Shown here: in pieces, positions 56,991 to 64,000 of the stretch
Layout: every line of letters begins with the position of its first letter
Numbering within the stretch: position 1 is the first letter of the stretch
Assembly: GCA_905182815.1 (NCBI GenBank)
Contig: CAJJCX010000004.1
Span: forward strand, 620,001 to 684,000
DNA from: an uncultured Candidatus Thioglobus sp.
Lineage (GTDB): Bacteria; Pseudomonadota; Gammaproteobacteria; PS1; Pseudothioglobaceae
DNA: 64,000 bases
Reading direction: 5' to 3'
Translations under genes and position numbers: made by a program
The notes under the pieces: generated by a model
What the model saw: the letters and a program-made list of their open reading frames with translations, nothing else
What the model was told of the DNA's origin: nothing
Databases searched by the model: none

Positions 56991-57347
56991 ATGAATACCA
57001 AAGAGTATCTCGAGCAACTTAGGTCAGGAGTTAAGATGAATTTTTCTGATTTTACTAATCTCATTGATCAAGAATATGAGTTTTTAAATGTCGCTTTTAC
57101 AAATAGTGATCTTGTTAACTCGAAAGAAGAAAATCAAGGCTCTGCAAAGGTTTTCTGTTTTGCCTTGATGCATTCTCTTTCTGAATCAGAAACGTTAAGA
57201 TGTTTTGGTGAACATTATCAATCTGTTATTGATGAGCCAGAAAATCATAATTCCCATTTAAACATTCGCAGATTCGTTAGTAATGGCTGGAAGGGAATTT
57301 TAATCAATCAAAGTACACTTAAGCCCAAGAAGGAATTTGAGCATTGA
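56991..57347 (+). CDS. HopJ type III effector-like family protein
   Basis: 118 residues. It matches the HopJ family through FTNLIDQEYEFLNVAFTNSD, AKVFCFALMHSLSESETLRCFGEHY and RRFVSNGWKGI. The name comes from a Pseudomonas effector, but the family is common in free-living marine bacteria without type III secretion, where the role is unknown. It lies 6 bp after aceE. Confidence 0.85.
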   Translation: MNTKEYLEQLRSGVKMNFSDFTNLIDQEYEFLNVAFTNSDLVNSKEENQGSAKVFCFALMHSLSESETLRCFGEHYQSVIDEPENHNSHLNIRRFVSNGWKGILINQSTLKPKKEFEH

Positions 57348-57348
57348 T

Positions 57349-58509
57349 ATGACTGAGAGTGCTAAATATAATAATGGTATTTATACTGTCTTTCTTAGCG
57401 CCTTCTTAGTACTCTTTCAGATTGGATTATATTTTGTTTATATTCCTTGGAACGCTGAAAGGCTTCAAATAACTGAGGCGGAAATTGGTATTGGCCTTCT
57501 GGTTTTCGGTATTGCAAATTTAATAGGTAACCAAACATCAGGGAGATTAATTGTTCCAAAAATTGGCACTAAAAATGCCATTACGATTGGTTTACTTGGT
57601 ATTTCGTACCTTCCATTACTATTAATACTATCACCAAATTACTTCTGGTTTTTATTGGCTTTTGTACCATTTGGTTTTTTTGTAGGTTTTTTTAGTCCTT
57701 CTGCGCAGTCACAAATATCAATGATTGAAGAAAAGACTTCTAGAGTCATTACGCCTTTATACCACGCAGCATTTAGCTTTGGCTCATTAGTGGGAGCTAT
57801 TACTGCATTCTTTACAATCAAGTACATTGAAAGTGTAAGTTTAATTTTTTCTATATCTGGATCAATGCTTGTTTTAGGAGCACTAATAGTATTTAAGTTT
57901 GGACTCTCAAAAACATTTGAAGATTTAAAGAAAACACCAAGATTTAAATTTCCAAAAAAATCAATACTAATTTTTGGCTTTTTAATGATGATGAATTATG
58001 CAACTATGGGCATAATTCTTGATTGGTCTGCTTTATGGTTAACAAAAGATTTATTAGTACCTCTTTTCTTAGGAGGAGCCGTTATAGTGGCCTTTAATGT
58101 TGGTGAGATTTCTGCAAGACTAATCGCCTCAAAAATGATTAATAAATATAGCGAAAAATTAGTTGGTGGTTATTTAAGTATTATTGCAGGCATAATACTT
58201 TTCCTATCAATATTGACGTCAAATTTTTATGTCATTATTTTTGGAATGATACTATTCGGTTTTGGAACAGCTAACTTTATAGCAATTATTCTTAGGCAAG
58301 CTATCAGGCTGACAGATGAGCCTATATCTTTAACTGTTGCTAATCTTATAACTATGGGATTTGCTGGCTTTATTTTTGGACCAGCATTGGTTGGTTATTT
58401 AGCTGAATATATTGGATTGACCTTTAATATGTATCTCTTAAGCTTGGTATGGGGACTTAATGGTTTAGCCCTTATAATCATGATGAGGCGAAATCAGGCT
58501 ATTGTTTAG
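57349..58509 (+). CDS. MFS transporter
   Basis: About 386 residues and twelve hydrophobic segments, with the N-terminal YFVYIPWNAERLQITEAEIG, GIANLIGNQTSGRLI (loop between helices 2 and 3) and a second-half repeat. Resembles the FucP/YbjJ-like sugar or nucleoside carriers; substrate unknown. The ATG at 57349 is preferred over a TTG at 57337 inside the preceding gene. Confidence 0.8.
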   Translation: MTESAKYNNGIYTVFLSAFLVLFQIGLYFVYIPWNAERLQITEAEIGIGLLVFGIANLIGNQTSGRLIVPKIGTKNAITIGLLGISYLPLLLILSPNYFWFLLAFVPFGFFVGFFSPSAQSQISMIEEKTSRVITPLYHAAFSFGSLVGAITAFFTIKYIESVSLIFSISGSMLVLGALIVFKFGLSKTFEDLKKTPRFKFPKKSILIFGFLMMMNYATMGIILDWSALWLTKDLLVPLFLGGAVIVAFNVGEISARLIASKMINKYSEKLVGGYLSIIAGIILFLSILTSNFYVIIFGMILFGFGTANFIAIILRQAIRLTDEPISLTVANLITMGFAGFIFGPALVGYLAEYIGLTFNMYLLSLVWGLNGLALIIMMRRNQAIV

Positions 58510-58587
58510 TAGCTAGAAAACTCATTGCTTTCATATTCTCCCTTAATAAGCTCTAAAATTCTCTCTTTTAAGGCAATCTAATCCAAG

Positions 58588-58797
58588 TTAATAATGTGGT
58601 GGCTTATCATCAGTCACTTCAGATTGTTCAGGTTGTGATTCAGAGTGATTAATTATCTTTTCATTAGTTTCTTTAATTTGATTAGTGAGTTTTTCAATTT
58701 TTTCACCTTGACGGAAAATAACCATATTAAGTTCATCGAGCATATTTTGAAGATATGATATTTTTTCTTCTAGTTCTACGAGTTTATTATCTGACAT
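58588..58797 (-). CDS. slyX: SlyX family protein
   Basis: 69 residues: a coiled coil (LVELEEKISYLQNMLDELN) and the usual C-terminal end DKPPHY. Function of SlyX is unclear. It follows the pnp terminator on the minus strand. Confidence 0.85.
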   Translation of the reverse strand: MSDNKLVELEEKISYLQNMLDELNMVIFRQGEKIEKLTNQIKETNEKIINHSESQPEQSEVTDDKPPHY

Positions 58798-58813
58798 AAT
58801 TTATTATATTCAA

Positions 58814-58836
58814 TAAAAAAGCCACCTTTCGGTGGC
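58814..58836 (-). terminator. Intrinsic terminator of pnp
   Basis: GCCACC and GGTGGC (with flanking AAA/TTT pairs) enclose a four-base loop; on the minus strand six or more U follow. It lies 10 bp after the pnp stop codon. Confidence 0.85.
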
Positions 58837-58845
58837 TTTATTTAA

Positions 58846-60939
58846 TTACTTATCAATTAAAGCCTTTCTAGAAAGTTTAATTCTTCCTCGGTCTATCCCA
58901 AGAACTTTAACTTCAATTTCTTGACCTTCCTTAAGGTGATCTTCAACTTTTTCAACTCTTTCATGTGCAATTTCAGATACATGAAGAAGCCCATCCTGAT
59001 TAGGCATGATTGTAACAAAAGCGCCAAATTCGACTATTTTTGCTACCTTGCCCATATACACTTTGTTTAATTCAGGAACTGCAGTGACATCTTTAACCAT
59101 CTGAACTGCTTTTTCAAAGCTTTCAGTATCATTTGCAAAAACATTAACATTTCCTTCATCATCAACATCTACGCTAGCACCTGATTGAGCTACGATACCT
59201 CTAATAGTCTCGCCACCTTTACCAATTACATCACGAATCTTATCAGTAGGGATTTTGATAACTTTAGTTTTAGGAGCATTTTTTGATGCAGCATTAGGCT
59301 CAGAAATAACTTGGTTCATTTGACCAAGAATATTAAGTCTTGCTTCTTTGGCTTGCTTAAGTGCAATTGACATAATGTCTTCAGTGATACCATCAATCTT
59401 GATATCCATTTGAAGTGCATTTATTCCTTTTGCTGTTCCAGCAACTTTAAAGTCCATATCACCAAGGTGATCTTCATCACCAAGAATGTCAGTTAAGACT
59501 GTAAAGCGATCTTCATCTTTAACAAGACCCATCGCAATACCTGCAACTGGCGCTTTAATTGGAACACCTGCATCCATAAGTGACAGAGAAGAGCCACAGA
59601 CACTTGCCATTGAACTAGAGCCATTAGACTCAGTTATTTCTGAAACAATACGGATAGTATATGGAAATTCTTCAATACTTGGAAGGCAAGCTGCAATTCC
59701 TCTTCGTGCCAATCGACCATGACCAATTTCACGACGTTTAACGCCCATTACTCGACCTGTCTCACCAACACAGTAAGGAGGGAAGTTGTAATGAAGCATG
59801 AAGTGATCTTCAATACGATCATTTGATTCAAGTTTTTCAATAAGCTGTCCATCTCTTTTAGAGCCAAGAGTTGTAACAACAAGGGCTTGAGTTTCACCAC
59901 GCGTAAAAAGTGCGGAACCATGCGTATTTTCTAATACACCTGTTTCGATTGCAAGCTCGCGAACAGTTGAGCTATCTCTTCCATCGATTCTTGGCTCACC
60001 TTTTAAGATACGCTCTCTAACAGTTGATTTTTCAATTTTTTTAATATAGTTTTTAACGTCATCAGAGCTTGGTGAATCATCAGCATCACTTATAAATTCT
60101 TCAAGGGCAGCGTCTTTAACTTCACCCATTTTTTCATAACGCTCCATCTTGTCAACAGTCTGATAAGCTTCAGAAATTTTACTTTCGAATTTAGATTTAA
60201 TAGAAGACATTAGAGATTCATCCTCAGCTGGTGCTTCCCATTCGCGAGGAGAAACTCCTACCTCTTTTGCAAATTCAGCAACACTATCAATTACTACTTG
60301 AAATTGCTCATGTGCAAACATAACAGCTGCAAGCATTACGTCCTCTGAAAGTTCACTTGCTTCAGATTCAACCATTAATACAGCATCTTTGGTTCCAGCA
60401 ACAACCATATCAAGTTCTGAAGTCTTAAGATCAGTATATGTTGGGTTAATAATGTAGCTTCCATCTTTGTAACCAACGCGTGCAGCACCAATTGGCCCTT
60501 TAAAAGGAACCCCAGCAATTGCCAATGCTGCAGAAGTTCCAAGCATTGCTAAAATATCAGGATCTACATTTTTATTTGCAGAAATAACCTGAATCATAAC
60601 TTGAACTTCATTCATGTAGCCATTTGGAAATAATGGACGAATAGGGCGGTCGATTAGGCGAGAAGTTAATGTCTCTTTTTCACTTGGACGCCCTTCTCTT
60701 TTAAGAAAGCCACCAGGGATTTTTCCTGCTGCATAAGTCTTTTCAATATAATCTACGGATAATGGAAAAAAAGATTGGCCTGGTTTGGCTTCTTTTGCTC
60801 CCACAACGCTAACTAGTACTTGTGTATCATCCATGCTAGCTAAAACAGCTCCATGAGATTGTCGTGCGATTCTTCCTGTTTCAAATGTGATTTGACTATT
60901 GCCAAACGTAAAACTTTTTTGAACTATATTCATGTCCAT
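58846..60939 (-). CDS. pnp: Polynucleotide phosphorylase
   Basis: 697 residues. Two RNase-PH cores ([37 protein letters not shown]; phosphate site in [20 protein letters not shown]), then a KH domain ([15 protein letters not shown]) and a C-terminal S1 domain ([30 protein letters not shown]). Degrades RNA phosphorolytically, with RNase E (rne, 26301) as partner in many Gammaproteobacteria. rpsO, usually just upstream, is absent; the 228-bp gap holds no gene I can support. Confidence 0.95.
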   Translation of the reverse strand: MDMNIVQKSFTFGNSQITFETGRIARQSHGAVLASMDDTQVLVSVVGAKEAKPGQSFFPLSVDYIEKTYAAGKIPGGFLKREGRPSEKETLTSRLIDRPIRPLFPNGYMNEVQVMIQVISANKNVDPDILAMLGTSAALAIAGVPFKGPIGAARVGYKDGSYIINPTYTDLKTSELDMVVAGTKDAVLMVESEASELSEDVMLAAVMFAHEQFQVVIDSVAEFAKEVGVSPREWEAPAEDESLMSSIKSKFESKISEAYQTVDKMERYEKMGEVKDAALEEFISDADDSPSSDDVKNYIKKIEKSTVRERILKGEPRIDGRDSSTVRELAIETGVLENTHGSALFTRGETQALVVTTLGSKRDGQLIEKLESNDRIEDHFMLHYNFPPYCVGETGRVMGVKRREIGHGRLARRGIAACLPSIEEFPYTIRIVSEITESNGSSSMASVCGSSLSLMDAGVPIKAPVAGIAMGLVKDEDRFTVLTDILGDEDHLGDMDFKVAGTAKGINALQMDIKIDGITEDIMSIALKQAKEARLNILGQMNQVISEPNAASKNAPKTKVIKIPTDKIRDVIGKGGETIRGIVAQSGASVDVDDEGNVNVFANDTESFEKAVQMVKDVTAVPELNKVYMGKVAKIVEFGAFVTIMPNQDGLLHVSEIAHERVEKVEDHLKEGQEIEVKVLGIDRGRIKLSRKALIDK

Positions 60940-61167
60940 TGCGTTACTCCAATAAAATAAAAAATGTTTTATGGTTTAACGTAATAAGCTTTATTTAAAA
61001 CATACCCAATAGGTACGCTTGAGATAAAACTTACCAAAATCCATAAAACAGTTGAATTATCCCCTAATTTTTTTTCTCGAATGTACTAAATTTGCCTGTT
61101 CTCATTGAGTATTAATGCTTTATAAGTTTTAAATAATTAAAACTTAATTTAAAAATATTGATTAGTT

Positions 61168-62274
61168 TTATGTAGATTTTTCGATGAGTGATAATGACAC
61201 TAATCGCTCTGCTAGAGCTCTATTTTTATTGCTTAATTGAAGTTTTCTGGTATTGGAAAAACTAACAACTAAGTCTTCATCTATATCGCTACAATTAAAG
61301 ACTTCACCATTAATAAATACTCTCAACTCTTGATTGATAAATTGGTATGCTATTCTGCATATTGGATGAAGTTGATAAAAACCTAGCTCTTCTATTTCTT
61401 CTTGAGTCTGGTAAGCTCTGATTTCATTAAATTTTTTTTCATCCTCAGGATCAAGTTTGGTTACAAAGCACCCAAAGTAGTCTTTAGGCAGCGTATTAAT
61501 TTTTAAAAATCTTCTCGTTTGCTCAATTACTGATTGAGTAATTTCAGCTGGATTAATATTCACTTCCCATTCTGGATCTTTAAGATAGGCATCATTCTTA
61601 TTATTAGGCAATTCAAGTGAACTCAGCATTTCATTATTTAAGTAGGATCTGTAGCCAATCGAGAGCGTTATACATTCATCATCAAGACTTACACCATGAT
61701 GAGCCACTTTTGGAGGTATGTAGACGATGTCTCCAGGCTCAGCCACCCAAGTTGTTTCTTTAATAAAATTTTTCATTATTCGAAGTGGAGTATCTTTTAA
61801 GTAATTTTCAGGATTGCAATCAATTGAACTTGTTGTCCATTGCCGCCTTCCAAGCCCTTGAAGTAAAAACACATCATAATGATCATAATGAGGTCCAACG
61901 CTTCCACCTAATGCTGCAAAAGATATCATTACGTCATCAAAGCGCCACCTTGGAATAAAATCAAACTCACTAATAATCTGATGAACTTCACTTATGTATC
62001 TGTCAACTCCTTGAACTAAAAGAGTCCACTTATTGTTTGGAAGCTGCTCAAAGATTTTTTCATCAAATGGCCCTTCTTCTACGTCCCATTTATTCATTGA
62101 AATTGATCCAGTCACAATTCTAGATTCAAATTCTTCTTCACAAGAAAGCCCTGCAATTTCATCGGGAGATAGAGGACTAATAAATTTTGGAAGGGCGTTT
62201 TTAATTAGAAGTGGTTTTTTTTGCCAATACTCTTCTAGAAACTGTTTTTTAGAAATTTGGCCAAAATGAATCAT
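61168..62274 (-). CDS. roxA: Ribosomal protein L16 arginine hydroxylase (RoxA/YcfD type)
   Basis: 368-residue JmjC/cupin 2-oxoglutarate oxygenase. Start FLEEYWQKKPLLIKNALP; iron ligands HYD at about 129-131 in GPHYDHYDVFLLQ, and a distal His in KVAHHGVSL near 195. GRRQW and PGDIVYIPP are typical. E. coli RoxA hydroxylates an arginine of ribosomal protein L16. The C-terminal winged-helix-like domain is present. Confidence 0.85.
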   Translation of the reverse strand: MIHFGQISKKQFLEEYWQKKPLLIKNALPKFISPLSPDEIAGLSCEEEFESRIVTGSISMNKWDVEEGPFDEKIFEQLPNNKWTLLVQGVDRYISEVHQIISEFDFIPRWRFDDVMISFAALGGSVGPHYDHYDVFLLQGLGRRQWTTSSIDCNPENYLKDTPLRIMKNFIKETTWVAEPGDIVYIPPKVAHHGVSLDDECITLSIGYRSYLNNEMLSSLELPNNKNDAYLKDPEWEVNINPAEITQSVIEQTRRFLKINTLPKDYFGCFVTKLDPEDEKKFNEIRAYQTQEEIEELGFYQLHPICRIAYQFINQELRVFINGEVFNCSDIDEDLVVSFSNTRKLQLSNKNRALAERLVSLSLIEKST

Positions 62275-62391
62275 TATGTTCCTTTTAAATTGTTGTTTAA
62301 TTATCTATTAACATAAAGCTTGAATACAACAAATTATCTTTATTGGTTGTATATATAATTATTTTTATAATGAAAATTAAATACTTAGTTT

Positions 62392-63186
62392 GTGATGATA
62401 AATAAAAATAAATTATCAGCTATTATCGATATAGATAAGCATCCAATTAATAGCTCTATTTATAGGACTGAGTGTAAAAGAAAATTAGATAATGAAGGGG
62501 TGCTTGTTCTTACAGATTTTCTTTTAAAGGATACAATCAAAAAAATTCTTAAAGAGGCTAATAAACAGGAGGATTTAGCTTATTACTGTGTAAATAAACA
62601 TAATGTTTATTTAGAGCCTTCAGATCCTAGTTTTCAAGATAGTCATCCAAGAAACAAAACCGTGATATCTTCAAAAGGATGTATCACTGATAATCAAGTT
62701 CCAAGTGACTCTTATTTAAGGTTTCTTTATAATTCGAAAAGTTTTAAAGAGTTTCTTTGCGAGGTTTTAAGCGAAGAAGCATTATATAAATATGATGACG
62801 AATTATCTTCAATAAATATTCATTATGCTAAAGAAGGGCAGGAGCTAGGTTGGCACTTTGATAACTCTTCTTTTGCGATTACATTGTTAATACAAAAGCC
62901 CATATCTGGAGGGAGATTTGAGTACATTCGTGATTTTAGAAACTCTTTTAATAATGAAAATAATTATGATCAAGTTTCGCATTTATTAGATAACAGATGC
63001 TCACCTAACAAATTAAAAATGGAAAATGGTTCACTTGTTTTATTTCGAGGTAAAAACGCTATACACCGAGTAACACCGACAGAAGGAGATTTGACAAGAG
63101 TTTTGTCGGTTTTAGCTTACAATTCTGAGCCTGATGTAAAGCTTTCAGAGTCAGCAAGAATGACTTTTTTTGGAAAATTATATTAA
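62392..63186 (+). CDS. 2-oxoglutarate/Fe(II)-dependent oxygenase
   Basis: 264 residues. The metal triad is visible as His155-x-Asp157 in LGWHFDNSSFAITL and His225 in NAIHRVTP, and Arg236 in LTRVLSV would bind 2-oxoglutarate. SGGRFEYI fits the double-stranded beta helix. It resembles small-molecule hydroxylases/halogenases of the Phy/ArpA kind. Substrate unknown. Divergent from roxA over a 117-bp gap. Confidence 0.75.
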   Translation: MMINKNKLSAIIDIDKHPINSSIYRTECKRKLDNEGVLVLTDFLLKDTIKKILKEANKQEDLAYYCVNKHNVYLEPSDPSFQDSHPRNKTVISSKGCITDNQVPSDSYLRFLYNSKSFKEFLCEVLSEEALYKYDDELSSINIHYAKEGQELGWHFDNSSFAITLLIQKPISGGRFEYIRDFRNSFNNENNYDQVSHLLDNRCSPNKLKMENGSLVLFRGKNAIHRVTPTEGDLTRVLSVLAYNSEPDVKLSESARMTFFGKLY

Positions 63187-63296
63187 GCATTATGATTAAT
63201 AATCAAAAAGGTTTACTGTGTTGTTAAAGTAACTTAACTACTATGCGCTTATTTAATTAAAATACACTCTTTTTAAACATTTCTAGTAATTCAATA

Positions 63297-63608
63297 ATGA
63301 AAAAGACATTTGAATTGATTCATCCTAAAATTAAACCAGCTAGACTTATCGAGGCAGCTAGGCGTGACGTTAAAAAATATTTAAAGAGAGAGAATAGAAA
63401 ATTACTTCCTGATGATTTTGATTGTTGGAATTTTGATTGCAAGTTTGGCCCTTCAGAAGAAAAGGCCGAGGTTATTTTATCTTCTGAAATAAGTAAGTGC
63501 ATCAGTGAGGCAGAAGCAGAGAGCTTGAAATCATTTTATTTAGAGATTCTTGCTAAACCAGGCTACAAGAAAAGTTTTGCTAAGCTTAAGGCTTTAGACG
63601 AAGAATAA
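63297..63608 (+). CDS. DUF6172 family protein
   Basis: 103 residues, KTFELIHPKIKPARLIEAAR then WNFDCKFGPSEEKAEVI, which I recognise as DUF6172. Basic, cytosolic, of unknown function. It converges on guaB with 10 bp between stop codons. Confidence 0.75.
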   Translation: MKKTFELIHPKIKPARLIEAARRDVKKYLKRENRKLLPDDFDCWNFDCKFGPSEEKAEVILSSEISKCISEAEAESLKSFYLEILAKPGYKKSFAKLKALDEE

Positions 63609-63618
63609 AAACTTTACT

Positions 63619-64000
63619 TTATTGATGGTAGTTTGGTGCTTCCTTAGTAATTGAAACATCATGAACATGAGATTCTGTCATGCCAGCTGCAGTAACTTGA
63701 ACGAATTGAACCTTTGTTCTCATGGCTTCAAGGTTTTTACAGCCAGTATAACCCATAGATGATCTTATGCCTCCGACCATCTGATGAATAATAGGCCGTA
63801 TAGATCCTTTGAAAGGGACTCTTCCTTCTATACCTTCGGGAACTAGTTTTTCAGCTGCAAGTTCGGCTTGAAAGTATCGATCTGAAGAGCCATGAGCTTG
63901 ACCCATTGCACCAATTGAGCCCATGCCCCTATATGCTTTATAAGACCTTCCTTGAAATAGTTCAACCTCTCCAGGTGACTCTTCGGTTCCTGCAAGCATA
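63619..64000 (-). CDS. guaB: IMP dehydrogenase, C-terminal part
   Basis: The window holds the last ~127 codons. [31 protein letters not shown], the flap region [19 protein letters not shown] and [12 protein letters not shown] identify GuaB. It makes XMP from IMP, the first step to GMP. The start lies beyond the window. Confidence 0.95.
   Translation of the reverse strand, partial: MLAGTEESPGEVELFQGRSYKAYRGMGSIGAMGQAHGSSDRYFQAELAAEKLVPEGIEGRVPFKGSIRPIIHQMVGGIRSSMGYTGCKNLEAMRTKVQFVQVTAAGMTESHVHDVSITKEAPNYHQ

Overview
The window is a gene-dense, AT-rich stretch of a gammaproteobacterial chromosome. The gene set fits a marine, streamlined gammaproteobacterium: RNase E with the E. coli active-site spacing, homodimeric AceE, RoxA, SlyX, LpxC, and the order ilvB-ilvH-ilvC-pssA-leuA. 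A DMSP-demethylase-like protein, a SulP anion transporter, and the low GC point towards the SUP05/ARCTIC96BD-19 (Thioglobaceae) neighbourhood. That placement is inference from gene content, not from a marker gene. No prophage, insertion sequence or CRISPR array was seen.

Layout. 1-3.4 kb: end of a PhyH-type oxygenase, an alpha/beta hydrolase, a two-gene unit (RHH-like protein plus small protein) behind a triple GTATAC motif, an EamA transporter, and a decayed membrane-protein gene. 3.4-10.2 kb: MlrC-like protein, aldehyde dehydrogenase, aminotransferase, uvrB, queE. 10.2-17.7 kb: SulP transporter, aroC, small genes, then serB facing serC-serA, and tRNA-Arg. 17.7-25.5 kb: DsbA-like, glycine-zipper and SGNH proteins, pyrF, tRNA-Val, a decayed lipoprotein gene, an MsrA-thioredoxin-MsrB fusion, a Sel1 protein, a UbiH/UbiM-type hydroxylase, pdxH. 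25.5-34 kb: aroE, rne (with a perfect 24-bp minisatellite), pteridine-reductase-like SDR, methyltransferase, uppP, pepN. 34-43.6 kb: pncC, dusA, ftsA, lpxC, then the branched-chain operon ilvBHC-pssA-leuA. 43.6-49.3 kb: holD-like gene, queH, argDF, hpf, mgtE and two small genes. 49.3-54 kb: GNAT, LysE-VOC-LysE-DmdA-like block, phosphomannomutase. 54-64 kb: aceE, hopJ, MFS, slyX, pnp, roxA, 2OG oxygenase, DUF6172, and the end of guaB.

The main find is regulatory. Two amino-acid operons have unannotated leader peptides. Upstream of leuA lies a 24-residue peptide with eight leucines. Upstream of argD-argF lies a 29-residue peptide with two Arg-Arg pairs, followed by an intrinsic terminator. A leader segment can pair with the terminator's 5' arm as a nine-base-pair antiterminator. 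Both peptides end Leu-Pro-stop, with the stop codon in the loop of a TTGCC/GGCAA hairpin.

At least seven genes, including essential or highly conserved ones (uvrB, serA, pyrF, pepN, lpxC, leuA), are broken by single-base indels, several in short homopolymers. This looks like residual sequencing error rather than gene loss, and these genes are annotated here across their full span.
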